A DNA stretch of 58,112 bases from Pisolithus tinctorius (Eukaryota; Basidiomycota; Agaricomycetes; Boletales; Pisolithaceae): assembly GCA_024663395.1 (NCBI GenBank), contig JANFAH010000143.1, forward strand, positions 1 to 58,112, given 5' to 3'. Shown piece by piece: positions 30,401 to 44,154 of the stretch (its first letter is position 1; each line of letters starts with the position of its first letter). A model generated the notes under the pieces. The model saw only the letters and a list, made by a program, of their open reading frames with translations, was not told the origin of the DNA and did no database searches. Position numbers and translations under genes: made by a program.

Positions 30401-32217
30401 TGTGAGTCAAAGTGTGGTTCAGTGGTGGAAACCAACCAAAACCAACACAAAAGACAAAATGAGCAAGTGGTGGTGTGCCTATGCAGTACCCAGATGGTGG
30501 AACCTTTGATTGGGAAGGGTTTTTGCAAGCTACAACACTCAAAGATGAGTGCTGAGGGTTGGGGGTGCTCCTGACAAAGAGGGAGAAAGAATGCAATAGG
30601 AAGCAATAGGGTAGACTGCTGTCAGCCTACAGAAGGATGGATGGCAACTTAATTCGATGCTCTGAGCTGCACTGAGCTCAGGGAGGACTTGGAGCAAAGT
30701 TTATTGATGATAGATGATGATAAATGAAGTAGACGATAGCTAGACCCTTAATAAAGTCTCAACTATCGAAGCTGATGAATAATTTACTGAGAGATGATAA
30801 AATGCAAGCAAGAGGGGCTCTCTGACATCTTCTTTTTCTTTTTCAGCTATCTAAGTACAATGACTTATATACAGTACAGGGGTGTTGCCTATGGAAAACA
30901 AGGTGCAAATGATTGGTAAGTGATTGGTAACTGATGAGTAAGGAATGTAAGTGGTGGGTAATCGTCTTAGAAAGCATTGGTGAGCATTGGTAAGGATAAG
31001 TAAGCCAAAAAGTGAAGATTCAGTAAGCAAGGTCAAAAGATTGGTAAGTATTGGCAATAGGTGAGTCAAAGACAGTCAGAATGTCAAATTATGAGGCAAA
31101 TAATATCAGGAACTGGGAAAGCACACTGGAATCACATTAGGGGGAGGCTGTGCATGTCACATCTCGAAGAGATTGCCTCTAGGCCAAAGTGGGATGACAG
31201 AGAGGCAGTGCTGATTGGATGCCAATATAGTACATCCAAAAGCAGACAGGGTGAGTCAGATGTCAACAGGGGTCAAGCTTTGGGGGTCTGTGGGGTGACA
31301 GGAGCATAGGGGATTGCAACTTTCCCCCCCTTACTGTCCTCTCAGTGAAGCAAGTAAAAACTTCATGAATGAGGCTCTGTTGGAAGAGAGGATGAAGGGG
31401 GAGTGTCTTCTGCTGTATCTTGCAATAAAGAGGCAAGATGTGCATCATACTCATCATGGATGCAATCAGGGAGAGTGGAGAACAGTAGATTATACTGTAG
31501 CTGTCACAATTTTGGAAGAATGATGGATGAGACTGGTATGAAGACGTTGCAGGGAGCAGGGAGGAAGGATCCATATGCTTCTTGGACTGGAGAGACTGAA
31601 ATGACCACATAAGACCTTTCCAAGTGAATGACAGACTTGAGGTGACCAAAGAACGTCCTCCTAGAGGTCATACTGACAAAAAGAACACACTGTCCAAGCT
31701 GGATGGGCTGAGAGGGGGCAGATGAGGATGGGATGTACCAGGATGCTTCAGGACAGAAGCTGGTGGGAACTCCTGGTAGATATACATAGCCATGGTCCCT
31801 AGCAAAGGGGACAAGTGAAATGATTGATGTGGAGGCAGCCATATCAGAAGATTTAGCAAAATGAGTGTCTTTTGGAGGGAGTGCTGTAGAAACATGTGGA
31901 GTGTGCAAATCCTTTCCAATTTTGGAAGGTAGGATCATGTGGCTGAGCACTATAAGCGAGTGTGGGAATGGTGTCAGTATCTGTAAAACTGGTGGAGATA
32001 TGCTGAAAACTGGAATGCCATACATGGGTGCTTAAGAATTTTTGTCAGTGCTTAACTCACTTCCTTCTTTTTTTCTTTGGCATTGATGACTTGTTCTTGT
32101 GTGAGGGATGACTGCTGACATTTCTGGCTGTCCTTCTTCACATGAGGGCTATGGTCTTCATCTCCATTCATCAGCTGCATCCATGTCCACCTCACCAAAC
32201 ACCTTTGGTGTGTGACA
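30401..32217 (-). mobile_element. X4: LTR-like element X, older copy (1817 bp)
   Basis: Full length with ends TGTGAGTCAAAG and GTGTGACA. No direct target duplication (left ACAG, right CTGC). Its left flank, reverse-complemented (CTGTGCACTCTAC), continues the sequence that ends at X6 (GGTACCCCAT), suggesting that X4 and X6 exchanged flanks in an inversion. CpG-poor. Confidence 0.85.
31363..32025 (-). pseudogene. ORF of element X in copy X4, one stop
   Basis: 221 codons colinear with the X2 frame including the upstream YGIPVF part, without indel. One TGA at 31504-31506 replaces the CGA seen in X1 (LPALRQL, here LPKL-stop-QL). The ATG before YGIPVF corresponds to GTG in the young copies (CG to CA decay). 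Confidence 0.6.
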
Positions 32218-32445
32218 CTGCACATGAACTACGTATACCACTCGCACTGCTCACATCGCCAGTACTATTCTGCAGACCATGCCACACACATCACAAATTG
32301 CTACTGCTACAAAGCACTGGGTCTCACCTTCTAGTCTCAGCAGTACAGGATCCCTTGGGACAAGCTATTTGTTCCCTTCATTTTTATTGTTGTTATCTAA
32401 GCCAACTAGCTCGTATTATACAGCTACTTGGGCTTTTCCTACAAC
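32218..32445 (+). repeat. Truncated 5' LTR of element C
   Basis: 228 bases matching the end of the E 3' LTR (29745-29973), up to TTTTCCTACA. The first about 440 bases are missing; the break point abuts X4. Confidence 0.75.
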
Positions 32446-33264
32446 TGGAGCCCACCATGAGGGATTCTACTGTCGCTTCCAGAAGGTTGCTCAGGCACAC
32501 TGCCAAATGCACCAAACTAGAAAATTTATGCCTGCACTTTCACAATCTCAACCTGTCAGAAGACTCTGACCTCTTCTGCCCTGTTTCACCCATAACACTG
32601 GATGTTGCACAATTACCTGCTGACATTCTGTGGGTACTACCTGTGATCACTCCCCCTGATATTTTGGCAGATCAGATATCCATCGCATCAGATCACCTAG
32701 ATCTCACTGCCCCTGATTTTCCCAGTGGCTTTATCCACTCGACTCCCTGAAGGCCCAAAACCCCACCATCACCTTTAACACCTGTCACATCATGTGATTC
32801 ATCATCACTGATGCCCTCTTTTTCCCATCTCTTTGTTGCCTCTGAATCTATACCCAGACTCTCAGTTCCATCTGCCACACTTCCATGACCACTCACTTGG
32901 TCGCAGACCACCCATCAGCCAATTAGTAACCCACCAACACTTCCACCAGTTTGCTCACACACTATACCAACCACTCTGCTTCCACAATCAATACCTGTTC
33001 CACCCATTACCAATCTGGCACTGCCACCACAGGTTAACCCACTAATGGCTAATCCTCAGTTTCAGATGCCACCCTGCAGTACACAAAACTCACCTAAATT
33101 TAGCAGAGATTCTCCCACACAGCTTCCATGATACCTCAAAGACATTGACTTCCTTGGTACTCTTGCTGCTCTTGATGACCATGGCAAGATCAGAGCTGCA
33201 ATCCGCTATGCTGACCTTGAAGAAGCCAAGGTCTGGCAAACACTTCTGGAAGCCACACCTGTGG
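32446..33264 (+). pseudogene. Element C gag, N-terminal part (decayed)
   Basis: Open from MRDSTVASRRLLRH (32457) for about 96 codons, then frameshifts. The capsid-like block YLKDIDFLGTLAALDD and IRYADLEEAKVW at 33130-33260 matches the A gag. X5 interrupts after LLEATPV; ADDWMPS follows at 35118. Confidence 0.75.
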
Positions 33265-35117
33265 TGTGAGTCAAAGTGTGGAAAGCTGGTGAAAACCAAA
33301 CAAATCCAACACCAAAGACAAATATAGAGCAAGTGGTGGTGTACCTCCATGGAACCTGGAGTGCAGAAAGATCTAGTGTGGGGGAATTTCAATGGCAGGT
33401 GCTCCTAGTGCAAGTCAACAATGAGTTATGCAAGAGCAGATGAACAAGTGATGATTGAATGGGGGATGCTGAACAAAGTGAAGGTGTTCAGCCAAAAGTA
33501 TTCTGGGGTAATGGACTTCAATAAAATGTGCTCCTGGCACAAGTTGGCAATGAGTTATGCAGGAGTGAGGAATGACTAAGCAAAAGGTTGCTGACTAAGC
33601 ATGGAGTGGACTGCAGATGACGAAGGATGGCAGATAGACTCTTCTGAATGAGCCTCAACTACCAAGTATACAAATGATGACAGATAGACTCCTTTGTGGA
33701 GCCTCAACTGTTGACAACAAGTTATGCTGAGTTGAACTGACTTCTGAGGGACTTCTGATTGCTTGGGGTGTAGCTAAGTACATGGGGGTTTATATACTGT
33801 GGGGGGAGCACAGCTTGTGACAAACAAGGCACAAACACTTGGTAAGTAATGAGTAAGGACTGAGTAATCATGATGAGTAAATGAGAAATGAAAAGTAAGC
33901 AAGCAAAGAAGATTGGTAAGTATTGGCAATGAACGAGTCAAGGACACTCAAAATATCACAAAATGAGTCAAATGGAGTCAGAATCTGAGTAAGTGCACTG
34001 ATATCACATTAGGGGGTGGAGATGCAAGTCAGATCTCAGCAGAGACATCTCTAGATCCAAAGACGGCATGACAGATGGACAGGAGTTTCCAGATAGGGAA
34101 GTATTAATTCCAGAATTGAAGGGCCTGAGTCAAGCATCAAAGGGGGCTAGGGCATTGGGGGTCTGTGGGGCAATGGGAGCATAAGCGATCATGTCTCCAC
34201 CCTTTCATCCTCTCAGTGCAGTTAACAAAAACTTCATGAATGGGGCTCTGATGGAGGAGGAGGAGAAGGGGGGATGTCTTCTGCTGGATCTTGCAGTAAG
34301 AAGGCAGGATGCACATCATACTCATCATGAATGTGATCAGGGAGGCTGGAGAACAGTAGACTATGCTGCAGCTGTCACAATGTGGGAAGAATGATGGACA
34401 AGACTGGAATAAAGACAGTGCAGGGAGCAGGGAGGAACAATCCATATGCTTCATCAACTGGGGAGACCAAAACAACCACATAAGACCTTTCTAACTGAGT
34501 GACAGACCTGAGGCGACCAAAGAACATCCTTCTGGAAGTCATACTGACAAGGAGAACACACTGACCAAGCTGCATGGGATGAGACAGGGCTGACAACGAT
34601 GGGATGAACCAGGGGGCTTCAGGACAGAAGCTGGTGGGAATGCCTGGCAGATATATGTAGCCACTGTCTCTGCCAAATGAGACAAGCAAGACAATTGATG
34701 AAGAGGTGGCCATGATTGATGGACTTAGCGAAATGAGCATCTGATGGATGGAGTGCTGTAGAAATGTTAGGGTGTGAGGATCCTCTCCAAACCTGGAAGG
34801 CAGAATTGCGTGGCTGAGCACTTTAAGCGAGTGTGAGAACAGAGTCAATATCTTTGGAAATGGAAGAGATATGACAAAAACTGGAATGCCATACATGGGC
34901 ACTAAAAAACTTTAATGCACACTTAACTTGCTTCCTCTTTTCTCTTTAGCACTGACAACTCGTTCTTGTGTGAAGGATGACTGTTAACATCCAGCAGCCT
35001 TTTCTATGCATGAGGCCTTTAGTCTTCATCTGCATGGTATGGGCATTGCATGCAACTCGTCAACGAGTTAGGCAGAGTCAGTTGTAACCATGTCCACAAC
35101 ACCTTTGGTGTGTGACA
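33265..35117 (-). mobile_element. X5: LTR-like element X in element C gag (1853 bp)
   Basis: Ends TGTGAGTCAAAG and GTGTGACA, with the 4-bp duplication GTGG at 33261-33264 and 35118-35121. Subfamily of X1/X3, but older (CpG-poor). Confidence 0.92.
34226..34713 (-). pseudogene. ORF of element X in copy X5, broken
   Basis: Starts MATSSSIVLLVSF at 34713. A TGA at 34375-34377 hits the same CGA codon as in X4. There are small indels near the end and one in the region upstream of the ATG. Confidence 0.55.
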
Positions 35118-35759
35118 GTGGCTGATGACTGGATGCCTTCATAGTTGCTGTTAAGGGTTTGTACCCTGGCTGTGAGGGTGACAACCACTACTGCCATGTA
35201 GACTTGCAGTACCTTGTCAAAGAATATCAGTCCAAGCCTATGTGAAACCAGGACAACCTTGGAGAATACCAGTGGAAATTCACTAAGATTTCTGCCCTGC
35301 TCATTAAAACTAAAAAGCTTGCAGAGACAGAATGGGATTCCATTGTTCCTGAATGGCTTCCCAAGGGCCATCGCAGATCATATTCACCATCGACTCTCCA
35401 TAGTCTGCACTGACCTCCCACCCTGACGACCCATACCTGCTCACCGAAGTGTTAAAGCCACCAAGTTCCTACTGACAGGATCTGCTCTCCATAGTGCAGT
35501 ACAACAATGGCTACTGTGGCCTTGCCAGCTGCACCTCCCTTCTCAGCTACATTGCCACAGGTGCCACCTGCTGGTACTGTCATTAAACAGGAGTACAACT
35601 TCCAGATTGCAGCCTCTGCTGCAGCAATGCAGACCTGGCTGTGGTTTCTGTGCAGACCCCAACCACTGGACAAGGATGTGTGCGCTTGTTGAAGTTTATA
35701 TCCATGCCAGTATGATCACAAGAGGTACAGACAACCATCTCTATCTTGTGGATGGAAGC

Positions 35760-36260
35760 TGAATCCTGTGCTTCTGCCATATACCAAGAAAACCATGGTT
35801 CGGTCTTAGGTTCAGAATGCCAAGCTAACACTGAATGCCGAGACATACTCTGTTCCTTACTATACATTTCTAGTTAGCTTTCGTACTGCCCTCGCTTATG
35901 CCAAGGCAGTGTCTGTCTTCAGCTCTCTGATCCCTGCCTCCTTGTCTAACCTTTAGTTAGTTGCTTGCACAGCTATTTAATCCCTCACTGGTAACCTCAG
36001 CCTTCGGGTTGCCAGTCTCCAGTATATATACCCTATGTAGATTGTACTTAGCTCCTCAGTCTGAATATCAAACTAGTTCACCCTCTGCTCCTAAGCTTAA
36101 GCCCAAGACAACTCTTGGCTTTTGCTCCTGACCCCCCTTGGCTCTCTCTGACTTCAACCTGGCTTGTGCAAGGGTCTAGCACATGAGTTCAGACCAAGGG
36201 TTGTCATACCTGGTGCTTGGCCTTCAGCCTTTGACCCCTGTCCTAGTCATGAACTTAACA
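35760..36260. mobile_element. LTR-like insertion (family c relative) in element C gag
   Basis: Shares the TATTTAA core, the AATATCAA block and the terminal ACTTAACA with the solo LTR at 1595-2500. The 5' part is not similar and the borders share only AGCT, so the left end may be truncated. Its removal restores VDGS/NSFPKC, comparable with PDGSDIPRT of element A. Confidence 0.55.
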
Positions 36261-37644
36261 GCTTCCCCAAATGTAACTCATGGAGAGAGGCTGTTGATCA
36301 CATCATGGCTGACAGAGACCAGGCCAGCACATGTGCTGTGACACCTGCTGCTCTGCACAACACAGCCACACAGGGCACTGCTAACCTTTTCTGTGTCACT
36401 CATCCTGAAGTCAACATGCAGTTGGAGATCCAGCCTTCTGCCTTCTTAAACACCATCCAAGATGTCAATGAACCCATTGCAAACTTAGCTGACCCCAACT
36501 TCCAAGCATATGTTGCTCAAGCTTGGGCTACCTACCAAGCAGATAAAGGTAACAAGGGAGCAGTTGTTTCCTGCAGAAAGAAAGCCTGCTTCGATGGAGT
36601 TGAAATCACAGCTCTACCCACAGCATGTCCTGCCAACCCTCCACAAGTCGACCCATGCACAGCCACTGTAGAAGAGGAAATCATTTTCCCTGGCATTCAA
36701 AGTTCACATGCTGCTTGCCAGGCATCTGAGCCCTCTACACCTGCACCAACATCCACCACTATGAAACCATATGTTCCTCTGGCTAATCCTGCTCTGATGC
36801 CCATGCACAAGGATCCTGTTCCCATGGCAATTGTTCTGTCACAAACACCATACCCAGCAGCTCACAATCAAAACCAGTACCATTACTCGTTCCCTCTCAA
36901 AGATGAAGCCATGCCCAAGCATATCATGGAGTGCATACTCGAAACCAGTGTTGCCTTGCCAGTCAAAGAATTATTTGCAGTAGCCCCTGAGTTTCACAAG
37001 CAGTTCAGGGACATCACCATGGCAAAACATGTCACCACCAACAAGATTGAAGTAGTTCGTAGCGACGATGAAGAGGGAGTACAAGTGAATGAACTGACTG
37101 GCCACAACCCTCAATGAACCACACATGAATATGGAGACCATGTTATCTGTGGTGACAACAGTTCTATCATAGCTCACCACACTCTACTGCTCTGCTGCAT
37201 TGAAGCCAAGGTCCCTGGGACCAACATCACAATCAACTGTGTACTAGATTCCAGCTTGGAAATTGTCGCCATGCCCAGGCACATTTGGGAAAAGATTGGG
37301 CTTCCATTGCACTGTGATCATCTCATGACTATGACATCTGCTAACATGTCTAAAGACACTACTGTAGGCATACTAGAGAACCTGAAACTCAACTTCAGAG
37401 CTGGACCAGTCATGCTTCAGGTTCAAGTAATTGAACATGCCAACTTTAACATGCTCCTTGGACATCTGTTCATCTGCCTTATGAGTGCAGTAACAAATGA
37501 TTATCCTGACAGTGGACAGCGGATCACTCTCTGAGACCTGAATGATGGCTGTGAGTACACTCTGCCCATGTGCCCATGGCATGAGGGCTGTCTGCTCTGT
37601 AAGTGCAGCAAGCACTGCCATAGTCACTAGAGTATAGTTGAATG

Positions 37645-37651
37645 GGGTTTT
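37645..37651 (+). promoter_or_regulatory. Slippery heptamer GGGTTTT in element C
   Basis: Gag frame reads GGT TTT TGA. The same heptamer, phase and immediate stop as in element A at 10096-10102. The -1 frame continues open for about 75 codons (FLSIDDPPNSWGEP). Confidence 0.6.
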
Positions 37652-37654
37652 TGA

Positions 37655-40600
37655 GTATTGATGATCCACCAAACAGTTGGGGAGAGCCCACTAAGACATC
37701 CTGTTTCCTATTTAGCTGCTGTTATCCATTCCTCAGTCCTACAGTCTCATCACTAGCCTTCACTTTAACAAACTTCCCTTCGCCCATGGCACTCATACTG
37801 TGGAACATACCCACTGGAATACCCTTGCCTGCTTTTGCTTTCCTCTCCTCCACTCAGACAATACTAAACCCCCTGCTATAGCTGCATTCAACAGTGTTTA
37901 TCAACTAGACCCCACGGTTTGCACTCTCATTTACAAGCCAGTTGCCAAGAAGGTTCAGATGGTACCTGCCCCAATGGCAGAGGAATACCACATTGTGTGC
38001 AGTCTGCCTGATGATCTGCTTGCTGGTCTCCAACCACGTCCAACCATCCACCAGACTTCACTCCAGGCATCCACTTCACTGCCAAACAGGCCATGGAGCT
38101 TGACCTTGATCCTGCAGATTGGCTTTGGCCAGAGGAACTTAAACTTGTAACTTGGCTCATTTTGGTCCATGAGCCCGCATTTGCTTGGGACATTACAGAG
38201 TGCAGACACCTAGATGAACGCTATTTTCCACCTGTAAAGATTCCTACAATTCTGCACATGCCTTGGGTCCAATGCAATATCCCTATCCTGAGCATGATAC
38301 ATGCCCAAGTCATAGGCATGATCAAAGATTGCATCAAGTCCGGCATGTATGAACCTTCTACAGTGGCTTACCACTCCCACTGGTTCTGCATAGTAAAGAA
38401 AGACAGAAAGTCTCTTTGCCTTGTGCATGACTTACAGCCCCTGAATGCAGTCACCATCCATGGCATGTCCATTCTGCCCTTTGTAGAACATCTCACAGAA
38501 TCCTTTGCCAGGTATGTGGTATATGTGATGATGGATCTCTACTCCAGGTATGACCAGCATGCACTTCACATTGATTCCCACAACCTCACCACCTTTGGTA
38601 CCCCCCTCAGACCACTTCAGCTTACTACTCTGCCACAAGGTCATGCAAATGCAGTACAAGTATACCAGGGAGATACTGCATTTGTTCTTCAGGATGAGAT
38701 CCTGCATCATACCCTGCCCTTCATAGATGACATCCCCATAAAATCTGAGACCACCTGCTATCAGTGCACAGACAGTTCCTATGAGACTATCCCAGAGAAC
38801 CCTGGGATTCAGAAATTTATCTGGAATCACTATATAGTCATTAACTGCATCCTTCAGTGTTTGCAGAATGTCAGAGCCATGGTCTTGGCAAAGAAGTTCA
38901 TGCTAGCTGCTCCATCTGCTGTGATTGTTGGCCACAAGTGCACATTCAAAGGTCGCATTCCTGAACCAAGCAAAGTGCAGAAGATCCACAACTGGCCTGA
39001 GTGCTGCAACCTGACTCAGGTTCGCAGTTTCCTCAGTGTCTGCAGTGTGCTATGCATCTTCATCAAAGACTTCACCAAAATTGTGTGGCTGCTGGTCACA
39101 CTCACATGGAAAGAGGTACCATTCACATGGGACGAACTGCAATGTGCTGCCATGCAATGACTCAAGGACAAAATCATAAAGTCCCCTGCACTCCAAAGGA
39201 TTGACTATGAGTGTGGTTGTGAAGTAATTTTAGCAGTTGACACTTCAGTCATTGCAGTCAGCTACATCCTCTACCAGCTCGGTGAAGATGGAAAACGGTA
39301 CCCTAGTTGCTTTGGATCCATCACCCTCAACGAAGTAGAGAGCTGCTACTCCAAGGCAAAGCTGGAGTTGTATGGTCTCTTCCATGCATTGCACATGGTA
39401 CATGTATACATCTTTGGCCTCACTAACTTCACTGTGGAGGTAGATGCGAAGTATATTAAGGGCATGATAAATAACCCAGATCTGCAGCCAAACACAACGA
39501 TCAATCACTGGATTGCTGGCATCCTCCTCTTCTCATTCAAACTTGTCCATGTTCCCATGGACAGGCATGCCAGCCCTGACAGCTTGTCCTGCTGTCCATG
39601 GTCAGAACTTGACCTGCCCAAGGATGACAACCATGAGGATTGGCTGGACCATTTTTACTCTTTCTCTACAGAGGCTGTCAATGACCACCCACCTCCTACA
39701 TCTCTTTCCAATCAAGATCATCATTCCTTACTGCCACCCACTTATCATCAGGCAAGTCTCCCACCACCTGTGTCTGTCTATCTTGCATTCTCTGCAACCA
39801 CCTGTAATGATCATACTGATAACCCTTCCAATACCCCTGATGACCCTGCCATCCTGCAGTCTGCAAAAGCTCAGGCACATGAAGTGAAGATAGAAATGAT
39901 CCACACATTCCTCGCAACCCATGAGTGACCTCCTGACCTTACTGATGTGCAGTACTCATCTTTCTTTAATTCAGCTAGCTGCTTCTTCCTCCTAGATGGT
40001 AACTTATGGCATAGGGAACCACACAGATGGCACCAGCTAGTCATTGACAAATCCAAGTGGTATTGTCTCATCAAAGAAGCACATGATGGCCTCAGACACA
40101 AAGGTGTCTTCACAGTCTGCATGCGCCTTCTCCTCTGCTTTTGGTGGCCTCTTCTTGTCGAGGATGTGAAGTGGTATGTTCGCACTTGTCACAAATGCCA
40201 GATCCACCAGACACAGAAGCTTCATATCCCCCCCACTGTACCCATGATAGGGGGCCTGTTTCATAAAGCTCACATTGACATGATGCTAATGCCCAAAGCT
40301 GGTGGCTACCACTACATAGTACAGGCTCATTGCGCACTCACCTCATATCCCAAATGGCGCATGTTGTGCACAGACAATAGTACCATGCTTGTGTCCTTTA
40401 TCTTTGAGGACATTCTGTGCCACTGGGGTCCACTCACCAAGGTTGTCACTGACAATGGTCCCATGTTCATCCAAGCCTTAGATGCCCTAGCTGCACAATA
40501 TCATATCTGTCACATCTGTATCTCTCCTTACAACTCTCAGGCTAACAGCATTGTAGAGCATCACCACTATGATGTTCACAAGGCTATCATGAGAAGCTGC

Positions 40601-41245
40601 GATAATGACAACTGCCGCTGGCACACCATTGCACACTCCATGTTCTGGGCCAAGCAGGTCACCATCTTGAAGTCCATGGGTTTATCCCCTTACTTCATGG
40701 TGCATGGTGTTGAGCCACTGTTTCCATTCGACCTTGCTGAGGCCACTTTCCTCTTACCCCTATCTTGTGATGATGTGACACCACTGACTACCACAGAACT
40801 GATTGCTTGGTGTGTGTGCCAGTTACAGAAGCATCAGGATGACTTAGACCAGGTCTGCAACAATGTCCTCCATGCATGCTTCCAGTCTATCCAGCAGTTC
40901 GAAGCTGCCTTTCAGCATCACATTAAAGACCATAACTTTGCCCCTGGCACCCTCATGCTCGTTCGCAACTCCCACATAGAAAAAGAACTGAACTGGAAAA
41001 TGAAGCCATGGTACACTGGCCCCATGGTCATCCTTTGTCAGACCACTGGGGGCTCGTACCTGCTGGCTGAGTTGGATGGCTCCATCTCCAAACTCCACTT
41101 CACTGCTTTCCACCTACTTCCATACCACCCGCACGACTGTGACTCACATTACTGGGTTGGATGATGAAGAACTAGACTGCCTTCTTGAGGAGGCTGAGGA
41201 TGACCCCACTGACAATGAGGTAGAGGCATTTGCCTCAGACAGCTG
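37655..41245 (+). pseudogene. Element C pol (decayed)
   Basis: Linker and YKPVAKKV (37930), RT from 38093 with PFIDDIPIKSE, a TGA at 39157 after AMQ (same codon as in E), RNase H (VDTSVIAVSY, AKLELYG, VDAKYIKGM), integrase from 39947 with HIDMMLM, VTDNGP and NSIVEHHHYD, ending near 41245. Many Arg to His, Cys or Trp changes and several frameshifts. Only one copy of the RT connection block that is duplicated in A. Confidence 0.85.
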
Positions 41246-41644
41246 ACTATCCATCCTTTCCAGTATCCACAGTTTGTCCATCATGCCATTCCTCCATACC
41301 CTCTTCTCCCATGATACCCATACCTCCATCAGTGGCCTTGCCCACCTCCCCATGGCTTCTTCTGCTACCCTTGTTCCTTCTCCCATGCTGACTGGGGACA
41401 GTCAGCATTCAAAGTCCCCCACAGGGGTGACCTGCAGCATACCACTCACTTCATCTGATACCAAACATAGTCTGTTTCTTTTTATCTGTTTTACCCCAGG
41501 TTTCATCCAGTGATTCTAATGACTACTAGTCCACACACAAAAAACATACAAACTGCTAACAAAAAGTCAAAGACCATCCAGAAAAATAACAAAACACCAA
41601 ATAAGTATATAGCTAACACACTGTCTCTCCTACCTCTCTTACTA
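41246..41644 (+). other. Element C 3' region before transposon T
   Basis: No gene. Corresponds to E 27012-27445. Ends with CTCTCTTAC-TA, the left half of the T target site. Confidence 0.7.
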
Positions 41645-42219
41645 CACGGCCGAACGTAAAATATATCCCAGCTATACTTTTTTTTAGTGAGATACAGCAA
41701 GTATACAAATTATGCCGCGCGGGTCTTTTCCGTCTGTTATAAATGCAGTAATTTTAAAATTTACAGCACGTTGCTTGACAACTAGTTATGCGATAGGTGC
41801 AAACTAGATCCCCGCTAGGTCTCTGTAAAGGATAGACTGTGTATCACAACCCAGCTGACCGTCGAGTATCTAGATTAGAGTATGTTTCCGATCTACTAAT
41901 GCCATGACACACTCGATACCCATTGCCATGTATTGGGTTGATGCGCGCTCCCTTATGTAGGTCCAATACTTGATCAATTATACAAGCTATACCTTGCCGC
42001 GCATAGGCCGTATGCTTGGCTCGAGTATACGGGCTATACCTGCCATGTATCTATCATATGCTTGGTTGAGTATACAGGCTATACCTTCCCTGTCCTGTAT
42101 ATGCAGCATATACATACTGATACTGAATGACGATATCACACATTACTGCACGGAAACGAATCAATTGCATGGTATATATGAACAATCAATGCAAAGTATT
42201 ATGATCTAGTAGAGATGGG
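41645..42219. repeat. Left subterminal region of T with degenerate repeats
   Basis: 575 bases without a gene. Three degenerate copies of a unit around GAGTATACRGGCTATACCT lie between about 41970 and 42095, a typical place for transposase binding sites in large cut-and-paste elements. Confidence 0.5.
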
Positions 42220-44109
42220 CTACCACATGAGCTCGTGCTGAATAGTGGACTGCCAAGGAGGATGGACGACGGCTACTAATCGGGAACCTTTTCTGGTACC
42301 AGGACAGTCTTGAAGATCGTCCTGAAAAATCTGGACCATGATTCTGGGTTGAACAATTAAGTAGAGCAGATATTAGAGGTTTACGCGACATACCGGTTGA
42401 TCTCCTTTTCGTAGTCCTCCTTCGAGTTAGCGGCCTTGCGGGATGTGTCGCGCAGAAGTGCAAGCATGTAGTCGACATAATTCCAAAATTTCTGACGGTT
42501 AAACCGAACGAGTTTGCCATTCAATCCGAATCCTGAATCGTCATCATCGAGGTCGTCGACGCCATCGGTGTTGGAGTCCTTGCCATCTACGGGACCGTCA
42601 GCATCATCCTCCAGGGGCGTGGTGTCGTTGAAGAAAGAGCCATCCAAGTCCTCTGTAGCAGCAGTCACACATACGTCGCCTACGCCATCTCCTTGACCCT
42701 CCCTGTCGCCTTCCTGTGTCTGCTCCTCGGGATTGTCAAGGTCCTTTCCCATGTCTTGCTGAATTTTGGCACGCATATCAGACTTGAGCATTGGAAGAAG
42801 GCGGGCCGTGTAGCAGGCATCCAATGAAGCGATATGATGATCACTGGTTCCGATTAGAAAAATCCGTAGACAACGGCACTAGGTAATAAATTTAGTAGTT
42901 TGTCTACCAGAAAGAATGGGTGCGTACCAGGAAAGCCACCCGATTCCAATGCGAAACCTCTGTTTCCATGCCGGAGCTGGATCGCGCCAAAACTTTCGTT
43001 ACATCAATGATGCAGGTCTTCTTCACAATTGACGTGATAAGCTAGAAGAGGATTGAGAAAGCGCATAATAAATTAGACACTACATTACCTGGGACTTCAG
43101 AGTACTCTGAATACCGGCCAACGACTTCGTTACCAGCTTTCCAAGGATGCCTTTGAGCTCTGCATCGTCGAGGACAGCTGCCGGTACCTTGAACATGTCG
43201 GGATGTTCAGAAATGAATTCCTGGGTAGGATGTTAGTACCAAGTACAGTGATACCTACCAACACCATTATATGTTGCTGTGTGTCGGTGACATAGGCCGT
43301 GAGGTTTGGGGACAACATACACGCTACAAGGCGTGTGTGCAAGCCGGCCTACCATGGAGAAGTGACAGGATGTTCATAATGTATCAATGTATACAAAAAA
43401 CTTACTTCGAAGTCCTTCCCCCTCAACGCCTCTTGTAAAGTTTGAAATTGGGTGCTTTTCTGGGCCACTTCCGACTTGACGAGGTGGGCCTTTATATCTA
43501 CGAGCATATAGAATACATTGCCTGTCTAGAAGGCAATGATAATCCAAAGAATGTATGAAAATTAAAAGGAAGAGGACGAACGTCAATGAAATCCATCAGT
43601 GTCTTGTCAGGGATTTGGTGAGCTTCACAAAGGGTTTTCGCATAGAGCTTGAGGCGTTTCGTCCGCTGTGAATCCATCTGGAGCGACTCGATATTGTCTT
43701 CCCGCTCACGTCGCACACCGATTGAGATTGGTTCATCAAATGAACAAGCGGAGGCACTACGCGCCCGGAGGGAACGAGGAACATCCAACGTTGTTCCAGC
43801 AGATACCGTGATTGCAGGACCATCGTGCTGCCCAAAGGACGTTGTTGCAGCACTTAGCGCAGGTGTTCCAGGTCGGGAGCCTGCAGATGAACCTGATACA
43901 GTTCGATGCGAACTAGAAACGCGCGCGCCTGGTGCAGAGCTTGATCGCAGTTGGTAGTTTCGAAACATGTATCGAGCGACTTGCAGACCACCGGGGCAAG
44001 TGTCGAGCTGAATACAGTTTGTTTTATTTGCTGTAATAAGCACATTATGTCAACGGGCCACACCCTCAAAGTTGCAGCTGCATTGCAAAGTACGTTCACA
44101 ATGACTCAT
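42220..44109 (-). CDS. Transposon T gene 1: multi-exon protein of unknown function
   Basis: At least six exons with plausible GT-AG introns. Recognisable pieces in order: a Ser-rich start (SSSAPGARVSSSHRTVSG), RTKRLKLYAKTLCEAHQIP, TGNVFYMLVDIKAHLV, AGLHTRLVACMLSPNLTAYV, EFISEHPDMFKVP, LITSIVKKTCIIDVTKVLAR, a very acidic stretch (DDLDDDDSG), KFWNYVDYMLALLRD and an end at LMW-stop. The 5' exon (perhaps ATG at 44109) is uncertain. It resembles hypothetical proteins that accompany large transposase-like genes in Agaricomycete genomes (memory, not searched). It starts just after gene 2 on the same strand. Confidence 0.6.
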
Positions 44110-44154
44110 ATTCAAGGACTATACAACAGTGTGAACGATATAAGCGAATTGAAA

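Larger units (their letters stand above)
35122..37654 (+). pseudogene. Element C gag, C-terminal part: zinc knuckle and protease (decayed)
   Basis: Contains a decayed capsid segment, a knuckle CGFCADPNHWTRMC (about 35640-35690), then after the LTR-like insertion at 35760-36260 the block YVAQAWATYQADK...CFDGVEI. The protease remnant reads LDSSLEIVAM, where DSS replaces DSG, so it would be inactive. Stops near 37118 and 37532 precede the common gag terminus EWGF-TGA at 37652. Homology to A gag-protease runs end to end. Confidence 0.78.

Noticed and set aside
1..41245. RIP (repeat-induced point mutation) as the cause of decay
   Set aside because: Stops arise at CGA and the old copies are depleted in CG. 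The Neurospora-type CpA to TpA pattern is not what I see.
41645..42219. tRNA, rRNA or CRISPR-like repeats anywhere in the window
   Set aside because: No tRNA cloverleaf, rRNA core or regularly spaced repeat array was seen. Repeats here are LTRs and subterminal units.
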